Shown here one piece after another: positions 25,623-33,798 of a DNA stretch of 52,413 nucleotides (position 1 is the stretch's first letter; each line of letters opens with the position of its first letter). The DNA lies in NCBI GenBank assembly GCA_910585895.1, contig CAJUHY010000013.1, positions 1 through 52,413 on the forward strand, given 5' to 3'. Made by a program: the position numbers and the translations under genes. The stretch is from an uncultured Lachnospiraceae bacterium (GTDB taxonomy: Bacteria; Bacillota; Clostridia; Lachnospirales; Lachnospiraceae). A model generated the notes under the pieces. It was not told the DNA's origin. It searched no databases and saw only the letters and a list, made by a program, of their open reading frames with translations.

Positions 25623-27032
25623 ATGAAAAAGAAATGGATATCAATGCTGTTGGCGACATCGCTTGCGCTCACGCTGGCAGCCGGCTGTGGGAGCGATGAC
25701 ACAAAAAATGATGGGACACAAAACGCAGCAGATCAGGAAAATGGAGGTAATCAGGCTGCTGCTGATACAGACCAGGACAAAGACAACCTGATTGAGGAAG
25801 TCTCAGGTTCTGTATATTACCTCAATTTCAAACCCGAGCAGGCAGAACAGTGGAACGACCTGGCGGAGGAATACAGTAACGAGACAGGCATTCCGGTAAC
25901 CATAGAGACTGCTGCCTCCGGGACATATGAGTCCACGCTGAAATCGGAGATGGCAAAGTCTGCTGCGCCTACGCTTTTTCAGGTAAATGGTCCGGCAGGT
26001 TTGGCTTCCTGGAAAGACTACTGCTATGACTTAAAAGACAGTGCAGTGTATAAGAACTTAAAGAGTGATGATTTTGCATTAATCAGCGATGATGGACAAG
26101 TACAGGGTGTTGCCTATGTTATCGAGACGTATGGTCTGATTTATAACAAAGATATTATCGAGGATTACTGTGAAATGGAAGGGGCAAAAATCAAGAATGC
26201 CTCTGAGATTAACAGTTTTGCCAAATTAAAGGAAGTTGCGGACGATATGCAGGCGAAGAAGGACGAGCTGGGAATCAAGGGCGTATTTGCTTCGGCGGGC
26301 ATGGACTCTTCGTCGGATTGGCGGTTTAAGACCCATCTGGCAAATATGCCGATTTATTTTGAGTATCAGGATGACAAGCTTAAAACTACAGAGGCTGTCA
26401 AGGGAACTTATCTGGATGCTTACAAGAACATTTGGGATTTGTATATCACAGATTCTACCGTGCAGCCAACAATGATTTCCGGTATGACCGGCGAGGATGC
26501 GGCAGCGGAATTTGCCATGGGCGAAGCTGTATTCTACCAGAATGGAACCTGGGCGTATAGGGATATTACCGGCAATGATGTAGATGACGATGATATGGGG
26601 ATGCTGCCCATTTATATCGGCGTAGGTGATGAGGCAAACCAGGGTCTGTGCACTGGTTCTGAAAATTATTGGTGTGTCAACAAGAATGCGGCCGAAGATG
26701 ATATCAAAGCTACGCTGAATTTCCTGGAATGGGTGGTCACCAGTGACAAAGGACGCCGGATACTTTCTGATGAAATGGGATTTGTAACCCCATTTTCCAC
26801 ATTTACGGATGAATATATGCCGGAGAATCCATTGGTGGCTGCTGCCAACGAATATATCGACAGCGGTAAGACGTCAATTCCCTGGGTATTTTCCACGATT
26901 CCGTCTGAGAAGTGGAAAAATGGCGTAGGAAGCGCGTTGCTTGAATATGCGCAGGGAACGGGTGACTGGGAAGCAGTCAAGAGCGCATTTGTAGAAGGCT
27001 GGGCAGCAGAATACAAAGCTGTAAACCAGTAA
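25623..27032 (+). CDS. Sugar ABC transporter substrate-binding lipoprotein (maltodextrin type)
   Basis: A 469-residue exported lipoprotein with lipobox LTLAAGC (Cys22), a low-complexity acidic linker (GSDDTKNDGTQN onward) and a family 1 binding-protein (SBP_bac_1) body. Typical segments are VYYLNFKPEQAEQWNDLAEEY, GIPVTIETAASGTYESTL and the GQVQGVAYVIETYGLIYNK hinge region. It would capture oligosaccharides for the two permeases downstream. The neighbouring MalQ suggests malto-oligosaccharides. No ATPase is encoded locally; a shared MsmK-type ATPase elsewhere is usual in Firmicutes. AGGAGGATG precedes the ATG; a hairpin follows the stop. Confidence 0.9.
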   Translation: MKKKWISMLLATSLALTLAAGCGSDDTKNDGTQNAADQENGGNQAAADTDQDKDNLIEEVSGSVYYLNFKPEQAEQWNDLAEEYSNETGIPVTIETAASGTYESTLKSEMAKSAAPTLFQVNGPAGLASWKDYCYDLKDSAVYKNLKSDDFALISDDGQVQGVAYVIETYGLIYNKDIIEDYCEMEGAKIKNASEINSFAKLKEVADDMQAKKDELGIKGVFASAGMDSSSDWRFKTHLANMPIYFEYQDDKLKTTEAVKGTYLDAYKNIWDLYITDSTVQPTMISGMTGEDAAAEFAMGEAVFYQNGTWAYRDITGNDVDDDDMGMLPIYIGVGDEANQGLCTGSENYWCVNKNAAEDDIKATLNFLEWVVTSDKGRRILSDEMGFVTPFSTFTDEYMPENPLVAAANEYIDSGKTSIPWVFSTIPSEKWKNGVGSALLEYAQGTGDWEAVKSAFVEGWAAEYKAVNQ

Positions 27033-27044
27033 CAAAAACTGCCG

Positions 27045-27062
27045 GGGGTGGTTCGCCACCCC
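27045..27062 (+). other. UUCG-capped hairpin after the binding-protein gene
   Basis: GGGGTGG-TTCG-CCACCCC, a very stable tetraloop hairpin with no T-run, between the binding-protein and permease genes. Such elements commonly stabilise the upstream mRNA so that the binding protein exceeds the permeases. Confidence 0.65.
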
Positions 27063-27113
27063 TATGTTATGCCTGTAAAGGCAGCTTTTGTGAGCAAACT
27101 TTGGGAGGCATTT

Positions 27114-27956
27114 ATGCAGAAATCATTAAAAAAATATTTTCCTGTTTTTGCGTTTCCGACACTGGCAGCCTTTACCATCGGTTTTTTTCTGCCGTTTGTG
27201 ATGGGCATCTATCTGTCTTTCTGTAAATTTACCACGGTGACGGATGCAAAATTTATAGGGTTTGGCAATTATATAAAAATATTTTCAGACAGGACGTTTC
27301 TCCATTCGCTCTGGTATACGGCAGCGTTTACGATTGTGTCAATGGCGCTGATTAACGTGCTTGCGTTTGCCGTGGCAATGCTTCTGACAAAGGGTATCCG
27401 GGGTACAAATTTATTCCGCACGGTATTTTTTATGCCGAATTTAATCGGCGGTATCGTGCTCGGCTATGTCTGGCAGCTGCTGCTGAACGGAATCCTGGCA
27501 AATTTTCAGAAGACATTGACCTACAATTCATCGTATGGTTTCTGGGGGCTGGTGGTGCTGATGTGCTGGCAGCAGATTGGGTATATGATGATTATCTATA
27601 TTTCCGGGATTCAGAATGTGCCTGGGGAACTGATTGAGGCGGCAAAGATTGACGGTGCAACTCCCAGGCAGATTTTATGGCATGTGACGATTCCCATGGT
27701 GATGCCATCCATCACAATCTGTACGTTCCTTACGTTGACTAATGGGTTTAAACTTTTTGACCAGAATCTTGCCCTGACGAATGGCGAACCCTCAAGTATG
27801 TCAGAGCTTTTGGCGTTAAATATCTTTAATACGTTCTATGGAAGGAGCGGATACGAAGGAGTCGGACAGGCAAAAGCAGTGGTATTCTTTATTCTGGTGG
27901 CGCTTATCGCTATCATCCAAACCAGGTTGACGAGGACGAAGGAGGTGCAGCAGTAA
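27114..27956 (+). CDS. Sugar ABC transporter permease, MalF type
   Basis: The start is ATG 27114 after GGGAGG; the open frame runs back to 27048 but without a ribosome site. The 280-residue membrane protein has six hydrophobic spans and the EAA coupling loop ELIEAAKIDGATPRQILWHVTIPM near residue 193. It is the MalF/LacF-type half of the importer. Its stop overlaps the ATG of the second permease (TAATG), so the two are translationally coupled. Confidence 0.92.
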   Translation: MQKSLKKYFPVFAFPTLAAFTIGFFLPFVMGIYLSFCKFTTVTDAKFIGFGNYIKIFSDRTFLHSLWYTAAFTIVSMALINVLAFAVAMLLTKGIRGTNLFRTVFFMPNLIGGIVLGYVWQLLLNGILANFQKTLTYNSSYGFWGLVVLMCWQQIGYMMIIYISGIQNVPGELIEAAKIDGATPRQILWHVTIPMVMPSITICTFLTLTNGFKLFDQNLALTNGEPSSMSELLALNIFNTFYGRSGYEGVGQAKAVVFFILVALIAIIQTRLTRTKEVQQ

Positions 27957-28795
27957 TGGGTGTAAGGAAAGCAAAATATGGATGGGCATGGAGTATATTT
28001 TTCACGCTGTTATCGGTAGCGTGGGTATTTCCCATTGTGTTGGTGCTGGTAAACTCGTTCAAGAAGAAAGTATATATCAGCCGCAGGCCTTTCGAGATTC
28101 CCATCGGCAAAATGTTTGTGGAGCTGGAAAATTATGTGCGGGGAATTGAAAAAATTCAGTTTTGGGATGCGCTCAGGAATTCCCTGTTTATCACCGTGTG
28201 TTCCGTGGCGGTAATCATACTTTGCACGTCCATGTGCGCCTGGTACATATCCAGGGTGAAATCTGTGTTTTCTACCGGTATGTACTATCTGTGCCTGTTC
28301 TCGATGATTGTACCCTTTCAGATGGTCATGTTTACGTTGTCAAAATTGGCAAATATGTTGCATTTATACACCCCAATTGGTATTATAGTAGTATATCTGG
28401 GATTTGGCGCAGGGCTGTCGGTATTTATGTTCAGCGGCTTTGTCCGCAGCATTCCGCTGGAAATTGAGGAAGCTGCCATGATTGACGGCTGCACACCAAT
28501 TCAGACGTTTTTTCAGGTGGTGTTCCCCATCTTAAAACCTACTTGTATCACAGTGGCGATTCTGCAGGCGATGTGGATTTGGAATGACTATCTCCTGCCA
28601 TATCTTGTGCTGGACATCAAGCGTTTTAAGACGATTCCCATTGCCATCTAATATCTCAGGGGTGGTTACGGTTCTGTGGATATGGGGGCGATGATGGCGA
28701 TGTTGGCGCTGGCGATTGTCCCAATTGTCATATTTTATATTTTCTGTCAGAAATATATCATTGAAGGCGTGGTGGCAGGCGCAGTGAAGGGTTAA
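27956..28795 (+). pseudogene. Sugar ABC transporter permease, MalG type, with in-frame stop at codon 232
   Basis: The frame starts at ATG 27956, overlapping the MalF-type stop, and has the MalG pattern: N-terminal span, VNSFKKKVYI, and the EAA loop EIEEAAMIDGCTPIQTFFQVVFPI. A TAA at 28649-28651 ends it after 231 residues (TIPIAI). Reading on in the same frame gives YLRGGYGSVDMGAMMAM and a last transmembrane span to a natural stop at 28793-28795, exactly the usual C-terminus. A single C-to-T change (CAA to TAA) explains it. Without the last membrane helix the importer is probably impaired unless there is suppression or read-through. Confidence 0.88.
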
Positions 28796-28827
28796 GAATA
28801 GAAACAGCAACAGGAGGTACGCGCGTT

Positions 28828-30405
28828 ATGCGGAGCAGTGGAATTTTGATGCACATTTCCTCCTTGCCTTCCCCCTATGGGATTGGAACTATGGGGGAAG
28901 AAGCAAGGAAGTTCGTAGATTTTCTTGTAAAGGCGGGACAGCAGTTCTGGCAGGTTTTGCCCATCTGTCCCACGAGTTATGGGGATTCCCCCTATCAGTC
29001 TTTTTCCAGTTTTGCCGGCAATCCATATTTTATAGATTTGGAAATGCTCTGTCAGGAGGGGCTTCTGACGGCAAAGGAGTGTAGTTCTTATGAGTGGGGC
29101 GCGCATCTGACTCAGGTGGATTATGAGATTCTTTATGAGAACCGCTATCCGCTGTTACATAAGGCGTTTGCGCGGTTTGTGAAAACTCCTCCTCAGGATT
29201 TTGCGCAGTTTTGCGGGGAGCAGGAAGACTGGCTGGAGGACTATGCGCTGTTTATGGCCTTAAAGGACGAGCACGACGGCGTGTCATGGAGCGAATGGGA
29301 ACCGAAGCTGCAGCAGCGCGATGAGCAGACGTTGGCAGCAGCCAGGAAGAGACTGGCAGAGGAAATCGAATTCTGGAAAATGATTCAATACCTGTTCTAT
29401 CAGCAGTGGAATTCATTGAAAAAGTATGCCAACGGTAAGGGAATTCGTATCATCGGTGATGTGCCGATTTATGTGGCGTTAGACAGTGCGGACGTGTGGG
29501 CGGAGCCCGGACAGTTCTATGTAGACAAGAAGCTGCAGCCCATTGACGTGGCGGGCTGTCCGCCGGATGCATTTTCCGAAGATGGGCAGCTCTGGGGCAA
29601 CCCACTGTTTCGCTGGGATGTGATGAAAAAGGACGGTTACCGCTGGTGGATTCGGCGGATGGAGAAAATGTCCAAATTGTTTGACGTTATCCGCATCGAC
29701 CATTTCCGGGGATTTGATTCCTACTATGCAATCCCCTTTGGTGAGAAGACCGCGAGAAAGGGAGAGTGGCGAAAAGGGCCGGGTATTGCGTTATTTCGTG
29801 CAATTGAGCAAAAGCTTGGCAAATTGGATATCATTGCGGAAGATTTGGGTTTTCTTACGGAATCTGTGCGCAAGCTGCTGGCAGATAGCGGTTACCCCGG
29901 AATGAAGCTTCTGCAGTTTGCTTTTGATGTCAGGGAGGACGGTGATTATCTTCCGCACAATTATGGCAGGAATTCTGTGGTTTATGCGGGAACCCATGAC
30001 AATGATACCATCCTCGGCTGGCTGCAGGAAGCGCCTGCCGACTGTGTGGCCTTTGCCAAAGAGTATCTCAAACTCGATCAGGCAGAAGGGTATCATTGGG
30101 GACTTATGCGCGGTGTATGGTCCTCTGTCAGCGACATGGCAGTCGTAACAATGCAGGATCTTCTCGGTATTGGCAGCGAAGGCAGGATGAACGTGCCGTC
30201 TGTTCTTGGCGGCAACTGGATGTGGCGGATGCGTCCCGATGCCCTTGACAATGCGCTGGCAGAGAAAATCCGCCGTCAAGTCGAGTTGTATGGAAGGCTG
30301 CCCAAGGAACCCGAGAAAGCGGAGCAGCTGCAAGAGGAAACCGGGAAGAAACCGGGGCAGGTAAAACAGTCGGAAGAGGGAAGTGAGAAGAAGACGTTGG
30401 TATGA
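28828..30405 (+). CDS. malQ: 4-alpha-glucanotransferase (amylomaltase, GH77)
   Basis: A 525-residue cytoplasmic enzyme that transfers alpha-1,4-glucan segments between maltodextrins and releases glucose. GH77 landmarks are the N-terminal SSGILMHISSLPSPYGIGTMG, PICPTSYGDSPYQSFSSFAGN, the nucleophile region VIRIDHFRGFDSYY, the acid/base AEDLG, and GTHDNDTILGW. It lies 32 bases after the MalG-type gene with GGAGG upstream, in one operon with the importer, so imported malto-oligosaccharides are its likely substrates. The last 35 residues (Glu/Lys/Gln-rich) are an extra tail beyond the usual end. Confidence 0.95.
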   Translation: MRSSGILMHISSLPSPYGIGTMGEEARKFVDFLVKAGQQFWQVLPICPTSYGDSPYQSFSSFAGNPYFIDLEMLCQEGLLTAKECSSYEWGAHLTQVDYEILYENRYPLLHKAFARFVKTPPQDFAQFCGEQEDWLEDYALFMALKDEHDGVSWSEWEPKLQQRDEQTLAAARKRLAEEIEFWKMIQYLFYQQWNSLKKYANGKGIRIIGDVPIYVALDSADVWAEPGQFYVDKKLQPIDVAGCPPDAFSEDGQLWGNPLFRWDVMKKDGYRWWIRRMEKMSKLFDVIRIDHFRGFDSYYAIPFGEKTARKGEWRKGPGIALFRAIEQKLGKLDIIAEDLGFLTESVRKLLADSGYPGMKLLQFAFDVREDGDYLPHNYGRNSVVYAGTHDNDTILGWLQEAPADCVAFAKEYLKLDQAEGYHWGLMRGVWSSVSDMAVVTMQDLLGIGSEGRMNVPSVLGGNWMWRMRPDALDNALAEKIRRQVELYGRLPKEPEKAEQLQEETGKKPGQVKQSEEGSEKKTLV

Positions 30406-30485
30406 TAATTGATGGAAAAACCGGAAGATTGTGTATGATTGCATCATAGGAAAACAGAGAATAATCGTAAAGTTTCTGTAGAATA

Positions 30486-30526
30486 AAAAGGTGTAAAATC
30501 TTGATAATTAAAGACTTTACACCTTT
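30486..30526. terminator. Terminator between malQ and the convergent small gene
   Basis: AAAGGTGTAAA pairs perfectly with TTTACACCTTT, with a partly paired AT-rich loop and an A-run/T-run on each side. It can serve malQ and the minus-strand gene ending at 30548. Confidence 0.75.
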
Positions 30527-30547
30527 AGGGGGGTCTGCTATTCAATT

Positions 30548-30736
30548 TTACTCTTTGATTCTGTCAATTTCTGTGAGATTAACACCTAATGACGTTAATG
30601 TAACTTTTAATTCGATATAGCGTTTGTACATGGAGTTGTATGTCTCTGGATTAGTTTCCTTAATTGAAATCATCCAGTCTTGCAATCTTGAAAATTCTGT
30701 AATTGAATCTCTGATAATATCTGCTGCACTCGGCAT
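30548..30736 (-). CDS. Small helical hypothetical protein (62 aa)
   Basis: I recognise no domain. The 62-residue product looks all-alpha (AADIIRDSITEFSRLQDWMI, then NSMYKRYIELKVTLTSL), with no signal peptide or membrane span. A ribosome site (AGTAGGTGA) precedes the ATG, a good promoter lies upstream and a terminator downstream, so it is a real monocistronic gene rather than a chance frame. It could be a small regulatory or protein-binding helix bundle. Confidence 0.6.
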   Translation of the reverse strand: MPSAADIIRDSITEFSRLQDWMISIKETNPETYNSMYKRYIELKVTLTSLGVNLTEIDRIKE

Positions 30737-30778
30737 ATAATCACCTACTTTCTATATGCACAGTCATATGATAGTTTT

Positions 30779-30808
30779 ATTATACCAAAACACTGCTGTT
30801 AGTGTAAA
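30779..30808 (-). promoter_or_regulatory. Sigma-A promoter of the 62-residue gene
   Basis: On the minus strand: TTTACA, 18-bp spacer, consensus TATAAT, about 45 bases before the start codon. The rest of the gap 30737-30996 shows only the terminator at 30925. Confidence 0.65.
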
Positions 30809-30924
30809 GCCCTTATTTGGTACGTTTGCCTCTCCTAAAATTTCATTTTAGGTTCATTTCAATTAATGTAAAAAATTCTGGAATTTAGTGTTTGTTTAGT
30901 GTAAAGTTCAGGTTTAAATGGAAA

Positions 30925-30965
30925 CAAGCCGCAAAACCCAACAACTTACAGGGTCTTGCGGCTTG
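30925..30965 (-). terminator. Terminator of the padR/HAAS/secreted-protein operon
   Basis: CAAGCCGCAA-x-ACCC pairs with GGGT-x-TTGCGGCTTG across an 11-base loop, with GTTT after the stem on the minus strand, 32 bases beyond the last stop of the operon. Confidence 0.7.
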
Positions 30966-30996
30966 GAGCTGCCTGAAATTACTTTTGAGTCTGATG

Positions 30997-31452
30997 TTAG
31001 GAGATTACGCCGGTGTTGCTGCAAGTCAAGGTCACCAGTGCATTAAAATATATATCTTTAGATAATCTGGCAGTTGTTTTGGCGGTGTTTCCGCTGCGGG
31101 TGGTTGACCTGTTGCTGTAATCCCATCCGTGATACATGGAATAACCGGCATAAGCACTGGTGCAGGTAGCAGAGGAACCTGTGTAGGAAAAAGATGCTGT
31201 CAGTACTATGGTCGCAATTAATACGCCTTCCCTTTTGAAGTCGGCGGTTTTTTCAACGGTCTTCGTGCTGGCGCGGGCATGAGGATTGATTTCGGTAATT
31301 TCATATTCTACGGTATAGCCATCGCCCAAATCGATAATTTCAGTGTCCCCGCATGGAGCGCAGGGTTCAGCCGCGCCGGCGTTTGCCTCGGAGACGATTG
31401 CTGTGTTCAGAAGTAAAGTCAGTGTGGTTAAGATAGCGATTAGTTTCTTCAT
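30997..31452 (-). CDS. Small secreted protein of unknown function (151 aa)
   Basis: A 151-residue protein with a clear Sec signal peptide (hydrophobic 4-18, cleavage near SEANA). The mature part starts with a Cys-rich patch (EPCAPCGDTE), then an acidic strand (GDGYTVEYEI), then a Ser/Thr/Tyr-rich C-terminal half with two more cysteines (TSSATCTSAY and VTLTCSN near the usual spots) that could form a disulfide. No enzyme motif is seen. It is the last gene of a PadR/HAAS operon facing the exporter operon; an extracellular sensor, antagonist or immunity role is possible but unproven. GAGGGG precedes the ATG. Confidence 0.7.
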   Translation of the reverse strand: MKKLIAILTTLTLLLNTAIVSEANAGAAEPCAPCGDTEIIDLGDGYTVEYEITEINPHARASTKTVEKTADFKREGVLIATIVLTASFSYTGSSATCTSAYAGYSMYHGWDYSNRSTTRSGNTAKTTARLSKDIYFNALVTLTCSNTGVIS

Positions 31453-31487
31453 AAGGTTTCCCCTCTCTGTGTGTTGATAAATCTATC

Positions 31488-31889
31488 TCATTCTATGTCC
31501 TCGTCCAAAGTTTTAATTTTTTCTTCCACATGAATCACCTTAGCTTCCCTAGATACATAAGCTTCGTAAGACAGGTAAGAAACTGTGATGCCGGAGGAGA
31601 GCATTAGAACAAGAAATACGATGATAATGCGAAGTTTCCTTTTGCGTTTGTATGCAGACAATTCCTCCTGCGGAATGCCGTCCAAGTAAGTCTGTGCCAA
31701 TTCATCGGGAGTGCCGAAGTAGCTAATGATGTCAGATTCATTGACGGAATCGTTCTCCGCTATGAATTTTGCCAGGCTTTCCTGCAGGTCTGCGACAAAC
31801 TGTCTGCGGTAGTCTCTCGGGCAGTTTAATAATTGTTTTGTTTGTCGTATATATTTTCTTAATATTTTATCGTTTGGTATGTTTGCCAT
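31488..31889 (-). CDS. HAAS-like (DUF1700-type) single-span membrane protein
   Basis: A 133-residue protein. Residues about 10-80 form a helical HAAS-like domain (KQLLNCPRDYRRQFVADLQE, YFGTPDELAQTYL), the type found next to PadR regulators. A basic stretch (YKRKRKLR) is followed by one membrane span (IIIVFLVLMLSSGITVSYL) and a short charged extracytoplasmic tail. HAAS proteins are thought to work with PadR regulators as membrane-linked signalling partners. AAGGAG precedes the ATG, ten bases after the padR stop. Confidence 0.75.
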   Translation of the reverse strand: MANIPNDKILRKYIRQTKQLLNCPRDYRRQFVADLQESLAKFIAENDSVNESDIISYFGTPDELAQTYLDGIPQEELSAYKRKRKLRIIIVFLVLMLSSGITVSYLSYEAYVSREAKVIHVEEKIKTLDEDIE

Positions 31890-31899
31890 GTTGTACTCC

Positions 31900-32268
31900 T
31901 TAATATATCATTTCATCAAGGTCCAAGATAATATTGGCAGCGGTAGTCAACTCCCTGTATTTTCTCTTGATATTCACCAGATGTTCTCGCCCATGCGCTG
32001 TAATATTGAAATAAATCCTTGTCCTGTTCTTTTCCACCTCCTTACTCTCCTCACTAATACAGTCAGCATTTTTCAGACGATAGATATAAGGGTAGAGAGA
32101 CTTATAGGTAAAGGCGCCATTGCTTATCCGGCTGATTTCCTGCGTAATCTCGTAAGTATACATTGGTTTCTGCTTGAGCATAAATAATATCAGCATTTCC
32201 CCGAGGCAGTTCTGCAGATTTTCAGCAAAGGCATCCTTATTTCCTGTTATTCTGATTTTTTTACTCAT
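31900..32268 (-). CDS. PadR-family transcriptional regulator
   Basis: A 122-residue DNA-binding protein. The winged-helix core fits PadR: LILFMLKQKPMYTYEITQEI, GAFTYKSLYPYIYRLKNADCI and the wing NRTRIYFNITAHGREHL. A C-terminal helix would dimerise it. It heads the operon with a HAAS protein and a secreted protein and diverges from the exporter operon, so it likely represses one or both promoters in the shared 456-bp gap. GGAAAGG precedes the ATG. Confidence 0.88.
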   Translation of the reverse strand: MSKKIRITGNKDAFAENLQNCLGEMLILFMLKQKPMYTYEITQEISRISNGAFTYKSLYPYIYRLKNADCISEESKEVEKNRTRIYFNITAHGREHLVNIKRKYRELTTAANIILDLDEMIY

Positions 32269-32348
32269 AATGACCTTTCCGTTCTAAACGTATGTTACGA
32301 CTGCAGATAAAATATGGTTGAATATTTATATCTTGTAACATATATTAT

Positions 32349-32377
32349 AATATACCATAATTAATTTGGAAAGTAAA
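32349..32377 (-). promoter_or_regulatory. Candidate promoter of the padR operon
   Basis: Minus strand: TTTACT, 17-bp spacer, TATATT, overlapping the palindrome ATATTATAATAT that could be a regulator site. The start would be about 75 bases before the padR ATG. Confidence 0.45.
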
Positions 32378-32551
32378 TATTTAATATATAAAGTATTATT
32401 TGTGTTGGAAAGGTGCTCGAACGTGAGGGGATAAGGAATCATTCATGCAATGAGAGAGTTCGTTCTATATTTTTTTCTTACTTAAAATCATTGATTTACA
32501 AGGAATTTCTATAAGTATGCATTATGCGTCGATAGATTTTGATAATATCTC

Positions 32552-32580
32552 TTGACATACCACTTGATATGAACTATTAT
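32552..32580 (+). promoter_or_regulatory. Sigma-A promoter of the divergent secreted-protein/exporter operon
   Basis: TTGACA, 17-bp spacer, TATTAT. The start would be near 32587, giving a 5' leader of about 138 bases to the ATG at 32725. The remaining part of the 32269-32724 gap is AT-rich with no gene seen. Confidence 0.7.
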
Positions 32581-32724
32581 TTTATTTATAAAGTATATTA
32601 CAAAAAAACAGATATAAGAAATGGTTATACATAACTGTTGAGGGGGTATCGAGAGCGGCCTGAGGCTGCCTGATAGATACAAACGATAAGCTTATCAAAT
32701 ACAAATGAAAAAGGGAGGTGGGAT

Positions 32725-33183
32725 ATGGCAGATTTTGCCGCAGATTTGCCAGAAGTTACAAAAGATGATATTGTGTATATGCGGCCTTACAAAAGACGGA
32801 TCCATAAATCCGCTGAGAGAGGGAGGAGTATTTACGATATGAAGAAACTAATGATGAACGGAAAAAAGATACTGGCAGTTCTGACACTGATGGTTATGGT
32901 GGTATGCGCGGCAGCGCCTGCGGTAGATGCAGCGGATGGCATTAATGCTACTGGTTCAAGACAACGTGCCTCAGATGGGTATTACAGTTATACGGTTGCC
33001 ACAGGTTATAGAGGTTCGGGACTTAATATGGCTGCAGGCGCCGAGTATTTTGGACAATGGGGCTTTGGATACGGCAACCCAACGGCAAAGGCAAGTTCGC
33101 CTAAATCAGGCGGATTGGGTGATGCATATCATGCGTATGGTGTTATTACAGTGGATTTTGATACCAAATGGAGAGCGAATTAG
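32725..33183 (+). CDS. Small secreted Gly/Tyr-rich protein heading the exporter operon (two possible starts)
   Basis: The frame has two starts with ribosome sites: ATG 32725 (GGGAGGTG, ideal spacing) and ATG 32839 (GGGAGGAG). From 32839 the protein is 114 residues with a classic Sec signal peptide (KKILAVLTLMVMVVCAAAPA, cut near VDA-AD) and a mature part of about 80 residues. From 32725 a 38-residue charged extension precedes that signal. The mature region is rich in Gly, Ala, Tyr and Ser (GYYSYTVATGYRGSG, YFGQWGFGYGNP) and ends HAYGVITVDFDTKWRAN. Size, secretion and the exporter genes downstream recall bacteriocins of the lactococcin 972 kind, but I see no convincing match. A hairpin follows the stop. 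Confidence 0.7.
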   Translation: MADFAADLPEVTKDDIVYMRPYKRRIHKSAERGRSIYDMKKLMMNGKKILAVLTLMVMVVCAAAPAVDAADGINATGSRQRASDGYYSYTVATGYRGSGLNMAAGAEYFGQWGFGYGNPTAKASSPKSGGLGDAYHAYGVITVDFDTKWRAN

Positions 33184-33203
33184 CGAGTGTGATTTGCTTG
33201 TTG

Positions 33204-33227
33204 GCCGGCAGCTTAAAAGCTGCCGGC
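33204..33227 (+). other. Hairpin between the secreted-protein gene and the first lipoprotein gene
   Basis: GCCGGCAGCT and AGCTGCCGGC form a perfect 10-bp stem with a TAAA loop; the T-run that follows is poor (GAATTTTG, 7 bases later). It could attenuate transcription so that the small protein outnumbers the exporter. Confidence 0.6.
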
Positions 33228-33256
33228 TGAAAGAATTTTGGGAGGAAGTTGAGTAG

Positions 33257-33766
33257 ATGAAGAAAAGAATATATATACAGGCGTTGATTGCTGTTTTGTT
33301 AATATCATATATAATTGTTGGCTGTGGAATTAAGAATTCCTATGAGAAAAGGAAAGAAAACCATGCGGCGGCAAAGACGTATCAGGAAGGGAAATGGAAA
33401 GTTCGCTATGATAGCAGGACGTGGGATTATACGGACAGAATAAAAAGTACAACGTTTTTTCTGTCTGTCAATGTGGAACAGGAACTGACAAAGAAAGAAA
33501 TGCTGGACATTATGGATTATTATGAATTAACAGTCAATGCCCATCTGGATGCAAACAATCGCTATAAAGGGGAAAGGGAGACGGATTATACTTGTTATGC
33601 AGTTTTTTATAATGGTAATACGGATGAGGAAGTTGACAGGATAAAATATTTCAACGGAGAAGAGGTAGAGATACCGGAGGAGGAACAGAGTTATTTTCCC
33701 AAACCTAACATGAACAGAGGTGAACAAGGGATAGGTGAATATAGTGAGGAAAATCCTCTTCCGTAA
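33257..33766 (+). CDS. Lipoprotein of the duplicated exporter operon (copy 1, unknown family)
   Basis: A 169-residue protein with a lipoprotein signal (IIVGC, Cys23), expected to be anchored outside the membrane. The mature part has a segment KWKVRYDSRTWDYTDRIKST, then KKEMLDIMDYYEL, ETDYTCYAVFYNGNTDEEVDRIKYF, and an acidic/proline tail ending in PLP. No known family is recognised. The same motifs recur in the copy at 35401-35909. It is followed 32 bases later by an FtsX-like permease. It may be a substrate-capture, immunity or accessory subunit. GGAGGAAG precedes the ATG. Confidence 0.7.
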   Translation: MKKRIYIQALIAVLLISYIIVGCGIKNSYEKRKENHAAAKTYQEGKWKVRYDSRTWDYTDRIKSTTFFLSVNVEQELTKKEMLDIMDYYELTVNAHLDANNRYKGERETDYTCYAVFYNGNTDEEVDRIKYFNGEEVEIPEEEQSYFPKPNMNRGEQGIGEYSEENPLP

Positions 33767-33798
33767 TAATTGGTGGTAGGATATGAGTGGGGGTATTA

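Noticed and set aside
29791..30447. A 218-codon open frame antisense to malQ.
   Set aside because: It is the shadow of the conserved malQ frame, and its product is His/Leu-rich without a domain.
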